A stretch of 33,151 nucleotides of DNA. Origin: Fischerella sp. CENA71 (GTDB taxonomy: Bacteria > Cyanobacteriota > Cyanobacteriia > Cyanobacteriales > Nostocaceae). The notes beneath the pieces are model-generated. The model saw nothing but the letters and a program-made list of their open reading frames with translations. It did no database searches and had not been told where the DNA came from. Shown in pieces: positions 8,530 to 16,879 of this stretch. Within the stretch, counting starts at the first letter, position 1, and the number at the start of each line of letters is the position of its first letter. The stretch is from assembly GCA_024239075.1 (NCBI GenBank), contig JANBVI010000072.1, forward strand, positions 64,622-97,772, read 5' to 3'. The position numbers were made by a program, and so were the translations under genes.

Positions 8530-9825
8530 ATGGAAAATATTATTATCGTCGGAGCCGGACTCGTAGGTTCTTTGCTATCTGTTTTCTTAGCACGTGTTGG
8601 CTATAAAGTCAATGTCTATGACAGAAATTTAGATCCGCGTCAAATAAATCTGCAATCAGGTCGTTCCATAAATATAACCTTATCTGAACGAGGTTTTTGC
8701 GCCCTAGATACTGTAGGTGTAGGTGACAAGGTGCGTGAATTATGCATTCCTGTTTATGGCAGAATTATGCACGCTCAGGATGGTGAACTAACTTATCAAC
8801 CTTATGGCAACAATAAAGAAGCCATCTATTCCATCGGACGTGACGATTTAAGTAAAGCGCTCATTAATTTTGCACAGAAGCATGACAATATCGAATTTTA
8901 TTTCAATCAAAAATGTATTGATATTGATTTACCAACAGCTACACTGAAATTCCAAGACTTGCACACAGAAGAAATCACTCAAGTAGAAGCAGATAGAATT
9001 TTTGCTGCCGATGGAGCATATTCTCCTGTACGGTACAAAATGCAAAGATTGAAACGCTTCAACTATTCTCAAGAATATCTCAATCAGGGATACAAAGAGA
9101 TTATCATCCCTGCGGGCAGTGATGGCAATTGGGCATTAGAAAAAAATGCCATACACATTTGGCCACGAGATAATTTCATGCTCATCGGTTTTCCCAATTT
9201 AGATAAAAGTTTTACTCTCTCATTGCACCTGCCCTATGAAGGAGAAATTTCACATAATTCCACTGCATCACCAGATGCTCTGCAAAATCTTTTTGAAACT
9301 TATTTTCCTGATATATGGTCGCTAGTGTATCCTAACCTTGGAGATTATGCAAAAAAACCAGTGGAAGCAATGATTACTATTAAATGTTTCCCCTGGAGTT
9401 ATCAAGATAAAGTGTTACTCATCGGTGATTCTTGTCACGCTGTTGTTCCCTCATATGGTCAAGGTGCCAATGCAGGCTTTGAAAATTGTCGGTTACTGAC
9501 GCAATGTATTGAACAGCATCTGGGAGATTGGCAGACAGCTTTTAAAGAATATGAAACACTACGTAAACCAGAAATGGATATGCTTGCCAATTTGTGCTTA
9601 GAACACTTTACGGTGCTTAGAAAAGTAGTTGGCGATCGCAACTTTATAGAGCGGTCAAAAATTGAAAGAAAGTTACAGGAAATGAATTCTGAATATGCAT
9701 CTTTGTACTACAATATTTCCTTTACATCTATGTCTTATTCAGAAGCATTAAAAATCGAGAAAAATCATCAAGAGATAATTAGTGAGTTTGCACAGAAGAA
9801 TTTGAAATCTGAAGTATCTGTTTAA
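8530..9825 (+). CDS. kmo: Kynurenine 3-monooxygenase family FAD hydroxylase
   Basis: A 431-residue group A flavoprotein hydroxylase. The FAD-binding GAGLVG (8-13) opens the chain, followed by the KMO signature SGRSINITLSERG (43-55), AADG (159-162) and IGDSCHAVVPSYGQGANAGFE (298-318). The stretch HIWPRDNFMLIGFPN (209-223) is characteristic of KMO. R78 in GRIMH and Y92 in QPYG match, by alignment from memory, the substrate carboxylate-binding Arg84 and Tyr98 of Pseudomonas fluorescens KMO, so a kynurenine-like substrate is plausible. No tryptophan dioxygenase, formamidase or kynureninase is present in the window, so either kynurenine comes from elsewhere or the enzyme has been recruited to another amino-aromatic. 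It uses NAD(P)H and O2. The gene lies 41 bases after tryptophanase and has only a weak ribosome-binding site. Confidence 0.9.
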   Translation: MENIIIVGAGLVGSLLSVFLARVGYKVNVYDRNLDPRQINLQSGRSINITLSERGFCALDTVGVGDKVRELCIPVYGRIMHAQDGELTYQPYGNNKEAIYSIGRDDLSKALINFAQKHDNIEFYFNQKCIDIDLPTATLKFQDLHTEEITQVEADRIFAADGAYSPVRYKMQRLKRFNYSQEYLNQGYKEIIIPAGSDGNWALEKNAIHIWPRDNFMLIGFPNLDKSFTLSLHLPYEGEISHNSTASPDALQNLFETYFPDIWSLVYPNLGDYAKKPVEAMITIKCFPWSYQDKVLLIGDSCHAVVPSYGQGANAGFENCRLLTQCIEQHLGDWQTAFKEYETLRKPEMDMLANLCLEHFTVLRKVVGDRNFIERSKIERKLQEMNSEYASLYYNISFTSMSYSEALKIEKNHQEIISEFAQKNLKSEVSV

Positions 9826-10004
9826 CTAAGTCAGTGAGAAGAAACATAGCTAAGTTACGAAAATTAAAATGGGTTATTACAAAATCGAACTGCACAAGCC
9901 ATTTGTGACCAAACCATAACCGCGATGATTTCTAAAAATTAGTTTAACAAAGAGTAAAAAACCTATTGAGTCCAAGACGAGGCAAACTAAAAGAGGAATT
10001 TCCA

Positions 10005-12254
10005 ATGAATTTGAAAACCCATAACTACACAACTCAAGGTGGTGTTTGTGTATCTCGTTCCCTGATCGAAATTTTCCTAGCGGAAACTGCAATTGAAGAG
10101 ATTTTATTACGTCTTGATTCTCAGCGGGGAGGATTGCTCAAAAGCAGCTATGAATACCCAGGAAGATACAAAAGATGGGCAATAGGCTTTGTGAATCCAC
10201 CCCTAGAGCTTGTGACCTGTGAAAACTCTTTCACACTCACGGCACTTAACGAGCGAGGCATGGTGCTGCTACCGTATTTTGCAGAGCGTTTATGCCAGCA
10301 ATCACAACTGGTAGCAATAAAACAAGAGAAAAAGCGCGTCACTGGCTCTGTTCGACCAACAGAACGTATTTTTGCGGAAGAAGAGCGAAGTAAACAACCA
10401 TCTGTTTTTAGTGTGATTCGCGAGATTTTATCTGCCTTCAGTAGTTCTGAAGATGATCATTTAGGACTATACGGTGCATTTGGCTATGATTTGGTCTTTC
10501 AATTCGAGTCAATGCCAAAACATCTCGAACGTTCTCAAGATCAGCGAGATTTAGTGCTTTATCTACCGGATGAACTTATGGTTGTTGACTACTATCAGCA
10601 ACGTGCATTTCGATTACAATACGAATTTCAAACAAAGTATGGTAGCACTAATAACCTGCCTCGCACTGGTGAAGTGATTGACTATAAAGGAAAGTGCCAG
10701 ACTCCAACTCAATTCTCTGACCATAAAAAGGGTGAGTATGAGACTCAAGTGAAAAAAGCACTTGAATACTTCCGTCGAGGTGATTTATTTGAAGTAGTTC
10801 CCAGTCAAAGCTTTTTTGAAGCTTGTGAACAACCACCAACTGAACTGTTCCGAACACTACAGCAAATTAATCCCAGTCCCTATGGCTTCATCTTTAATTT
10901 AGGTGGTGAATATTTAATTGGCGCATCGCCAGAAATATTTGTACGTACAGAAGGAAAACGTGTAGAAACCTGTCCCATCAGCGGCACAATCAGCCGGGGA
11001 AAAGATGCGATTGAGGATGCGACTCAAATTCTGAAGCTTCTCAACTCCCATAAGGATGAAGCAGAGTTAACAATGTGTACTGATGTGGATCGCAACGATA
11101 AATCACGAATTTGCGAGCCTGGTTCAGTTAGAGTGATTGGGCGGCGCCAGATTGAGTTGTATAGTCATTTAATTCATACAGTAGATCATGTTGAAGGTTT
11201 AGTGGAACCCCAATTTGATGCTTTAGATGCATTTCTGACCCATCTGTGGGCAGTCACAGTCACAGGAGCGCCAAAACGAGCAGCAATGCAGTTTATCGAA
11301 CAACATGAGCGCAGTCCTCGCCGTTGGTATGGTGGAGCAATTGGATACTTAAGCTTTAAAGGTGACTTAAATACTGGTCTGATTTTGCGGACAATCCAGC
11401 TTAAAGATTCAATTGCACAAGTGCGAGTAGGTGCAACAGTTCTTTATGACTCAATTCCAGAAGCCGAAGCCCAAGAAACTTTCACCAAAGCAGCTGCTCT
11501 GTTTCAGACACTTTATGAAACTAAACACAGGAGTACCACATCTTCAAGCAGAACTAGCGATCGCCACGTCCCAGACAATATGAGAAAGCACGTCTTACTC
11601 ATTGATTACGAAGACTCGTTTGTTCATACCCTAGCCAACTACTTCCGTCAAACCGGTGTAACAGTTACAACACTACGTCATGGTTTTTCGGAATCAGTCT
11701 TTGATACAGAACGCCCAGATCTTGTTGTTTTATCTCCAGGTCCTGGAAGACCCAGTGATTTTGGTATACCAGAGACAGTTACAAATTGTATACGCCGAAA
11801 AATTCCTGTCTTCGGAGTTTGTCTTGGTCTACAAGGAATTGTTGAAGCTTTCGGGGGAAAATTAGGTATTCTCGATTATCCACAACATGGTAAATCATCT
11901 CGTATTTTCGTCATAGATACAGACTCAGCCATGTTCAAAAATTTACCTCAATCATTTAACGTTGGTAGATACCATTCATTGTTTGCTCGACCTGAGCAAT
12001 TACCCAAAGAATTGAAGGTGACAGCAATTTCAGATGATGGAGTAATTATGGGCATTGAGCATCAAACACTTCCAATTGCAGCAGTCCAGTTCCATCCAGA
12101 ATCAATCATGAGCCTAGCTGAAAAAGTAGGTCTGACCATCATTGAAAATGTGGTGCATATGTGTACAAAACGTAGCAGTTTCTCAAATCTGCTACAAAAA
12201 CAGAGTTCCAGCAACAAAGATGTGATACATAATGCAGTCTTACCCATCTCCTAA
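10005..12254 (+). CDS. trpEG: Anthranilate synthase, fused TrpE-TrpG type
   Basis: A fused protein of 749 residues converting chorismate and glutamine to anthranilate. The N-terminal TrpE part carries SSYEYPGRY, as in Rhizobium-type fused enzymes, and the chorismate-binding core includes GASPEIFVR, CPISGTISRG, DVDRNDKSRICEPGSV and TVTGAPKRAAM. A short linker leads to the glutamine amidotransferase part with DYEDSFVHTLANY, the nucleophile motif FGVCLGLQG, and FHPES with the His and Glu of the triad. I chose ATG 10005 because AAGAGGAA lies just ahead; a TTG at 9966 is open but unsupported. The fusion resembles the ADIC synthase PhzE, but no other phenazine genes are seen. Its place in the cluster suggests a dedicated supply of tryptophan. 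Feedback behaviour cannot be read reliably; the regulatory segment reads LLKSSYEY. Confidence 0.93.
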   Translation: MNLKTHNYTTQGGVCVSRSLIEIFLAETAIEEILLRLDSQRGGLLKSSYEYPGRYKRWAIGFVNPPLELVTCENSFTLTALNERGMVLLPYFAERLCQQSQLVAIKQEKKRVTGSVRPTERIFAEEERSKQPSVFSVIREILSAFSSSEDDHLGLYGAFGYDLVFQFESMPKHLERSQDQRDLVLYLPDELMVVDYYQQRAFRLQYEFQTKYGSTNNLPRTGEVIDYKGKCQTPTQFSDHKKGEYETQVKKALEYFRRGDLFEVVPSQSFFEACEQPPTELFRTLQQINPSPYGFIFNLGGEYLIGASPEIFVRTEGKRVETCPISGTISRGKDAIEDATQILKLLNSHKDEAELTMCTDVDRNDKSRICEPGSVRVIGRRQIELYSHLIHTVDHVEGLVEPQFDALDAFLTHLWAVTVTGAPKRAAMQFIEQHERSPRRWYGGAIGYLSFKGDLNTGLILRTIQLKDSIAQVRVGATVLYDSIPEAEAQETFTKAAALFQTLYETKHRSTTSSSRTSDRHVPDNMRKHVLLIDYEDSFVHTLANYFRQTGVTVTTLRHGFSESVFDTERPDLVVLSPGPGRPSDFGIPETVTNCIRRKIPVFGVCLGLQGIVEAFGGKLGILDYPQHGKSSRIFVIDTDSAMFKNLPQSFNVGRYHSLFARPEQLPKELKVTAISDDGVIMGIEHQTLPIAAVQFHPESIMSLAEKVGLTIIENVVHMCTKRSSFSNLLQKQSSSNKDVIHNAVLPIS

Positions 12255-12372
12255 GTACAAACCCTTCAAACTTGGTGTGGTGGACTGCTAGGCAAGAAAA
12301 TCAGGATGAAGCAGCTACTTTTTATCAACCAATTCTACTAACAAATTTGGCAAAATAACCGGATCAAGTTGG

Positions 12373-14025
12373 ATGAAACTTATACGACTACTTTTGAAAA
12401 CCTCGTGGAAAAACGTAGCTTTAGCCATATTAACAGGGTTACTCAGCGGAGTTAGTAACGCAGGCCTCATTGCTCTTATCAACATCTCTTTAACAAATAC
12501 AGAAGTACCAAAATCAGTTCTCGCTAGCAGTTTCGTGGGTCTTTGTCTGTTAATGTTGCTTACAACTGCTCCATCCCAAATATTGCCTAGCATATTAGCA
12601 CAACGGGTGATCTTCGACCTGCGAATGCAGTTAACTCGGCGCATTTTAGCTGCTCCCTTGCGCCAATTGGAAGAACTTGGAAGTCCAACATTACTAGCAA
12701 GCCTAACAGAGGATGTGGAGGTAATTTCTAAAGCATCGCTTTCCCTTTCCATCCTATGCCTAAATATACCGATGTTACTTGGCTGTATGCTTTATCTGAG
12801 CTGGCTATCAGTAAAAGTGTTTTTACTGTTGGTAGTGTACATATTTTTGGGTTTCTCTTTCTTTGGTTTGTTAATGAACAAAGGCAAACGTTTGTTCGAG
12901 CTTGCTCGTCAGCAACAAGATTACTTGCTGGCTCACTACCGAGCTACTACTGAGGGCATTAAGGAACTTAAGCTACACCACCAGCGCCGTCAAGCTTTTA
13001 TCTCTGAAGATGTACAGCCTACGGCTGCTGCTTCTCGACGTTACCAAATAGCAGCAATGACAATGTTTGGGATAATCGGGGGTTCGGCACTCCTGGTGTT
13101 ATTTATTCCAATCGGACTGTTGCTCTTTGTTTTACCCTTGCTAACTGACATCTCAATGAGTGTTGTTTCAGGTTTTGTCCTGACAATGGTCTTCATGCTT
13201 ATGCCTTTGCAAATGATTTCAGCGATGTTGCCTGAATTAATGAGAGCTAATGTTGCTTTAAACAAGATTGAGTCTTTGGGATTATTGCTGGTTGCTCAAA
13301 CGACTGAACCTGACATTTTTCTATCCTCACACTTGGAACCTCAACACCAAAAACTAGAGTTGATGGAGGTTACTCATGCCTATCAACGAGAAGGAGAAAT
13401 AAGTCAATTTATTCTAGGGCCAATTGATTTAATTTTTTCTCCCGGAGAATTAGTCTTTATTGTCGGTGGTAACGGTAGTGGGAAGTCTACGTTGGTGAAG
13501 TTGATAGCCGGACTTTACATTCCTGAAAGTGGGACAATTCGGTTAGACGGAGAAAGTATTACTGATGCCAATCGAGAATGGTATCGTCAGCATTTTTCAG
13601 TAGTATTTTCGGATTTTTACTTGTTTGACCGTCTTTTAGGGTTTGAAGGCGATCGCACAGATAAACAAACTCAACACTATCTGAAACAGCTTCAATTAGA
13701 CAAAAAAGTACAAGTGAAAGATAGATATTTCTCCAGCATCACACTTTCACAGGGTCAACGCAAACGCCTTGCACTCTTGACTGCCTATTTGGAAGACCGA
13801 CCTATTTATATATTTGACGAGTGGGCATCTGACCAAGACCCAATATTTAAGCACATTTTTTACACTCAACTATTACCAGAGTTAAAGCAGCGTGGCAAGA
13901 CCGTTTTAGTCATTAGCCACGATGACCATTACTTTCACTTAGCAGACCGAATCGTAAAACTAGATAGCGGCAAAATCGAGTATGACCAATACCCTGTTAC
14001 CACATCACAGATACTCTACCGATAA
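12373..14025 (+). CDS. ABC exporter, cyclic-peptide transporter (SyrD/PvdE) type, fused permease-ATPase
   Basis: A half-transporter of 550 residues. The N-terminal half has about six hydrophobic segments (around 14-38, 53-72, 124-145, 148-168, 229-257, 263-288). The ATPase domain follows: Walker A GGNGSGKST (365-373), signature LSQGQ (458-462), Walker B YIFDEW (479-484) and the H-loop histidine in ISHDDHY. The arrangement and the DEWASDQDP sequence after Walker B fit the SyrD/PvdE cyclic-peptide exporter family, which works as a dimer in the inner membrane. It lies between anthranilate synthase and the methyltransferase and so probably exports the pathway product or an intermediate. The name of the family does not imply a peptide substrate here, since no peptide synthetase is present. 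The ribosome-binding site is weak. Confidence 0.9.
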   Translation: MKLIRLLLKTSWKNVALAILTGLLSGVSNAGLIALINISLTNTEVPKSVLASSFVGLCLLMLLTTAPSQILPSILAQRVIFDLRMQLTRRILAAPLRQLEELGSPTLLASLTEDVEVISKASLSLSILCLNIPMLLGCMLYLSWLSVKVFLLLVVYIFLGFSFFGLLMNKGKRLFELARQQQDYLLAHYRATTEGIKELKLHHQRRQAFISEDVQPTAAASRRYQIAAMTMFGIIGGSALLVLFIPIGLLLFVLPLLTDISMSVVSGFVLTMVFMLMPLQMISAMLPELMRANVALNKIESLGLLLVAQTTEPDIFLSSHLEPQHQKLELMEVTHAYQREGEISQFILGPIDLIFSPGELVFIVGGNGSGKSTLVKLIAGLYIPESGTIRLDGESITDANREWYRQHFSVVFSDFYLFDRLLGFEGDRTDKQTQHYLKQLQLDKKVQVKDRYFSSITLSQGQRKRLALLTAYLEDRPIYIFDEWASDQDPIFKHIFYTQLLPELKQRGKTVLVISHDDHYFHLADRIVKLDSGKIEYDQYPVTTSQILYR

Positions 14026-14081
14026 CTTTATTTTAATTTTGCCTAATCACTTATTCCTTAGCTAATAGCCTAGAAACTATC

Positions 14082-15119
14082 ATGTTTAACACAGAAGCTG
14101 TCAACCAAACTAACCAAAAGCACTTACCTGAAACACTACTGCAAATGAGTAATGGTGCTTTTATAACACAATCAATCTACGTAGCGGCAAAGCTAGGTAT
14201 TGCTGATTTGTTGAAAGATGGTGTAAAAAGCAGTGACGAACTAGCAAAATTAACTGATGTAGATGCTCAATGTTTGTATCGAATGCTGCGTGCTTTGTCC
14301 AGTATCGGTATATTTGTTGAAGGGGATAATCGGCTATTTGAGCTAACGCAGCTTGGAGAATATCTCCAAACTGATATTCCAGGTTCAATGCGTTCTTTTG
14401 CAATCATTCTTGGTGAGCCTTGGTTTTGGCAAATATGCGGAAGCCTGTTCAATAGCGTCAAAACAGGAAAAAACGCGTTTGAGAATGTCTTCGGGATGAA
14501 ACCTTTCACATATCTGGCGCAGCACCCGGAAAGAGCGCAAATTTTATGCGAAGCAATAAATGCTTTTACATCATCCAGTATCCCTGTGCTACTCGCTAGC
14601 TATGACTTTTCGGCAGTCAGCAAACTAGTGGATGTTAGCGGTGGACAAGGCACTTTCATCGCTGAAATCCTCAAGTTAAACCCAAAAATGAAAGGTATCC
14701 TCTTTGATCGATTACCTGTTGCTCAAGGAGCAAGACATGTGATCGAAGCAAAAGGAGTTGCACAGCGGTGTGAAATTGTAGAAGGAAACTTCTTCGAGTT
14801 TGTGCCAAGCGGTGGTGATGCTTATATTTTGAAACACATTCTCCATACCTGCAATGATGAGAGCGCACTAACCATTCTCAAAAACTGCCACGAAGCGATG
14901 GTTGACAATGGTAAGTTGATCATTTTTGAGGCAGTGATTCCACCTACCAACAAGCCATCTTTAAGTAAGTGGTTCGATTTGCACATACTTTTGATGGGCG
15001 ATGGTCGTGAGCGCACAGAAACGGAATATCGAGAATTGTTAGGTGCTGCTGGCTTTACGGTGAGAAAAATTATTGCTACTCAGGCTCCTGTAGATGTTAT
15101 CGAAGCAGTGAAAGTCTAA
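14082..15119 (+). CDS. SAM-dependent O-methyltransferase (acetylserotonin/hydroxyneurosporene class)
   Basis: A 345-residue methyltransferase of the plant-like small-molecule O-methyltransferase family. The N-terminal winged-helix dimerisation domain (about 20-100, with LYRMLRALSSIGIF) precedes the Rossmann fold. SAM motif I is VDVSGGQGTF (183-192). H255 in LKHILHTCNDE sits where the catalytic base of this family lies, as in the usual LHDWxDE. The C-terminal segment HILLMGDGRERTETEYRELLGAAGF is also typical. A hydroxyl acceptor made by the hydroxylase or a P450 would fit; N-methylation is possible but less usual for the family. It lies 56 bases after the transporter, within the same run of plus-strand genes. 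Confidence 0.9.
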   Translation: MFNTEAVNQTNQKHLPETLLQMSNGAFITQSIYVAAKLGIADLLKDGVKSSDELAKLTDVDAQCLYRMLRALSSIGIFVEGDNRLFELTQLGEYLQTDIPGSMRSFAIILGEPWFWQICGSLFNSVKTGKNAFENVFGMKPFTYLAQHPERAQILCEAINAFTSSSIPVLLASYDFSAVSKLVDVSGGQGTFIAEILKLNPKMKGILFDRLPVAQGARHVIEAKGVAQRCEIVEGNFFEFVPSGGDAYILKHILHTCNDESALTILKNCHEAMVDNGKLIIFEAVIPPTNKPSLSKWFDLHILLMGDGRERTETEYRELLGAAGFTVRKIIATQAPVDVIEAVKV

Positions 15120-15252
15120 ATCACTCTTATCCTATTTTGTCAGTCTGAGAAAGGAATTATCCCGGTATTAGAAACAGCTCGTCCGATCGCATATTTAGAA
15201 ATTCTGGAAATCAGGGATCACGAATCTAAAAATCTTTAGGAGGAATTTTACT

Positions 15253-16866
15253 ATGTCACAACAAATCAGGAATATTGTCATTGTTGGTGGTGGTTCTGCT
15301 GGTTGGATGACTGCATCATACTTAAGCAAAGCTTTAGATAAAAATGTTCAGATTTCTCTTGTTGAGTCTTCTAACATTACAACCATAGGAGTTGGTGAGG
15401 CAACTTTTAGTACCATCAAGCTATTCTTCGATTTTCTCGGTTTACAAGAGCGCGAATGGATGCCAAAATGCAATGCCAGTTACAAGTTGGCAATCAAGTT
15501 CGTCAACTGGAATGCACAAGGAAGAAACTTCTACCATCCTTTCCAAAGATATGAAAAAGTAGAAGGTTTTGATATTGCAGAATGGTGGCTGAAAATGAAG
15601 CGCAGCGAAGAGCCATTTGATCATTCCTGCTTCCTCATTCCATTACTTTGTGAAAATCAGCGTTCTCCCAGATATTTTGATGGCACAGTTTTTGATGATA
15701 CAGTTCAAAACCTATTCTTCCGTGAATCTATGCCAAACAAAAATGTGCTGGCAGATCATAAGGCTCAAATTCCCTACGCCTATCACTTTGATGCTAATTT
15801 GCTGGCAAGATTCTTAAAAGACTATGCCAAGCAAAGGGGTGTGAAGCAGATTATTGATGATGTTCTAGATGTCAAGCTCTCAGAAAATGGCAGCATCGAT
15901 CACATTATTACCAGAGAACATGGCAATATCAGCGCAGATCTATTCATAGACTGTACTGGTTTCCGCGGTCTTTTGATTAACAAAGCTCTTGGTGAACCAT
16001 TCATTTCTTTTTCTGAGTCTCTGCTGTGTGACAGAGCGATCGCCATGCAAGTACCAACCGACATCAAGAAAGATGGTATCAATCCCTATACAACAGCTAC
16101 TGCTCTTTCGTCTGGTTGGGTTTGGAATATACCTTTATATGGCAGAATTGGTACAGGATATGTTTACTGTAGTGAATTTCTCTCAGAACAAGAGGCAGAA
16201 CAGGAATTTCGCCAGCACTTAGGATCGGTTGCACAGAATTGCAAGGCATCGCATATTAAGATTCGGGTGGGACGAAACCGCAACTCATGGGTGAAGAATT
16301 GTGTAGCGATTGGTCTATCTAGTGGATTTGTAGAACCATTAGAGTCTACTGGTATATTCTTTATCCAACACGGTATTGAAGAGTTGATCACCCACTTCCC
16401 AGACAAAACCTTTAATCAGGAATTGATTAAAAGCTACAACAAAACTATTGCTGAGTGCATAGACGGTGTTCGTGATTTTTTGACACTCCATTATTATGCT
16501 AGTGATAGAGCCGACACACCGTTTTGGAAAGCAACTAAGCACGAGATTGCTGTTCCGGAAGAATTACGCGAAAAATTAAGGTTGTGGAAAACTCGATTGC
16601 CAAATAGCAAGAACATCAATCCGAATTATCATGGTTTCGAGTCTTACTCTTATTCTGTGATGTTGCTTGGACTCAATTATGTCCCTGTCAATAGTCTGCC
16701 TGCTTTGGAACATATTAACGAACAAAACGCCATTCTTGCATTTGATGCTGTGAAGGCAAGAGCTAATCACTTGAGCGCTACTTTGCCATCACAGTATGAA
16801 TACTTAACTTATGCGATCAAATCTCAAGAGCGATCAGAATATCTGAGCGAAAAAGGACGTTGTTGA
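15253..16866 (+). CDS. Tryptophan 5-halogenase-like FADH2-dependent halogenase (PyrH clade)
   Basis: A tryptophan halogenase of 537 residues. FAD motif GGGSAG (12-17) is followed by IGVGEATFST; the catalytic lysine is K78 in ASYKLAIKF (PrnA Lys79). GWVWNIP is at 288-294, and the glutamate that orients the haloamine is E364 in EPLESTG (PrnA Glu346). Several segments recall tryptophan 5-halogenase PyrH rather than the 7-halogenases PrnA/RebH: GEATFSTIKLFFDFLGL, FYHPFQRYEKVEGF with AEWWLK, and near the C-terminus YHGFESYSYSVMLLGLNYVP. The predicted product is therefore 5-chloro- or 5-bromotryptophan, with position and halide still inferences. The gene has the best ribosome-binding site in the operon (AGGAGGAA at 15238-15245). 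It needs a flavin reductase not seen here. It lies 13 bases upstream of ribF. Confidence 0.94.
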   Translation: MSQQIRNIVIVGGGSAGWMTASYLSKALDKNVQISLVESSNITTIGVGEATFSTIKLFFDFLGLQEREWMPKCNASYKLAIKFVNWNAQGRNFYHPFQRYEKVEGFDIAEWWLKMKRSEEPFDHSCFLIPLLCENQRSPRYFDGTVFDDTVQNLFFRESMPNKNVLADHKAQIPYAYHFDANLLARFLKDYAKQRGVKQIIDDVLDVKLSENGSIDHIITREHGNISADLFIDCTGFRGLLINKALGEPFISFSESLLCDRAIAMQVPTDIKKDGINPYTTATALSSGWVWNIPLYGRIGTGYVYCSEFLSEQEAEQEFRQHLGSVAQNCKASHIKIRVGRNRNSWVKNCVAIGLSSGFVEPLESTGIFFIQHGIEELITHFPDKTFNQELIKSYNKTIAECIDGVRDFLTLHYYASDRADTPFWKATKHEIAVPEELREKLRLWKTRLPNSKNINPNYHGFESYSYSVMLLGLNYVPVNSLPALEHINEQNAILAFDAVKARANHLSATLPSQYEYLTYAIKSQERSEYLSEKGRC

Positions 16867-16879
16867 TTATGAACATGAA

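Noticed and set aside
9869..9919. 16-residue leader peptide (attenuator) before anthranilate synthase
   Set aside because: The small frame has no Trp codon, no ribosome-binding site, and no terminator/antiterminator pair was found.
9966..10004. Upstream TTG start for anthranilate synthase
   Set aside because: No ribosome-binding site precedes it, while ATG 10005 follows AAGAGGAA at good distance.
10005..12254. PhzE (phenazine ADIC synthase)
   Set aside because: The architecture is similar, but no phzA/B/C/D/F/G genes are present and the N-terminal segment resembles Rhizobium-type TrpE-TrpG.
12315..12752. 145-codon open frame on the minus strand
   Set aside because: It lies opposite the well-supported ABC exporter gene and its translation shows no recognisable family.
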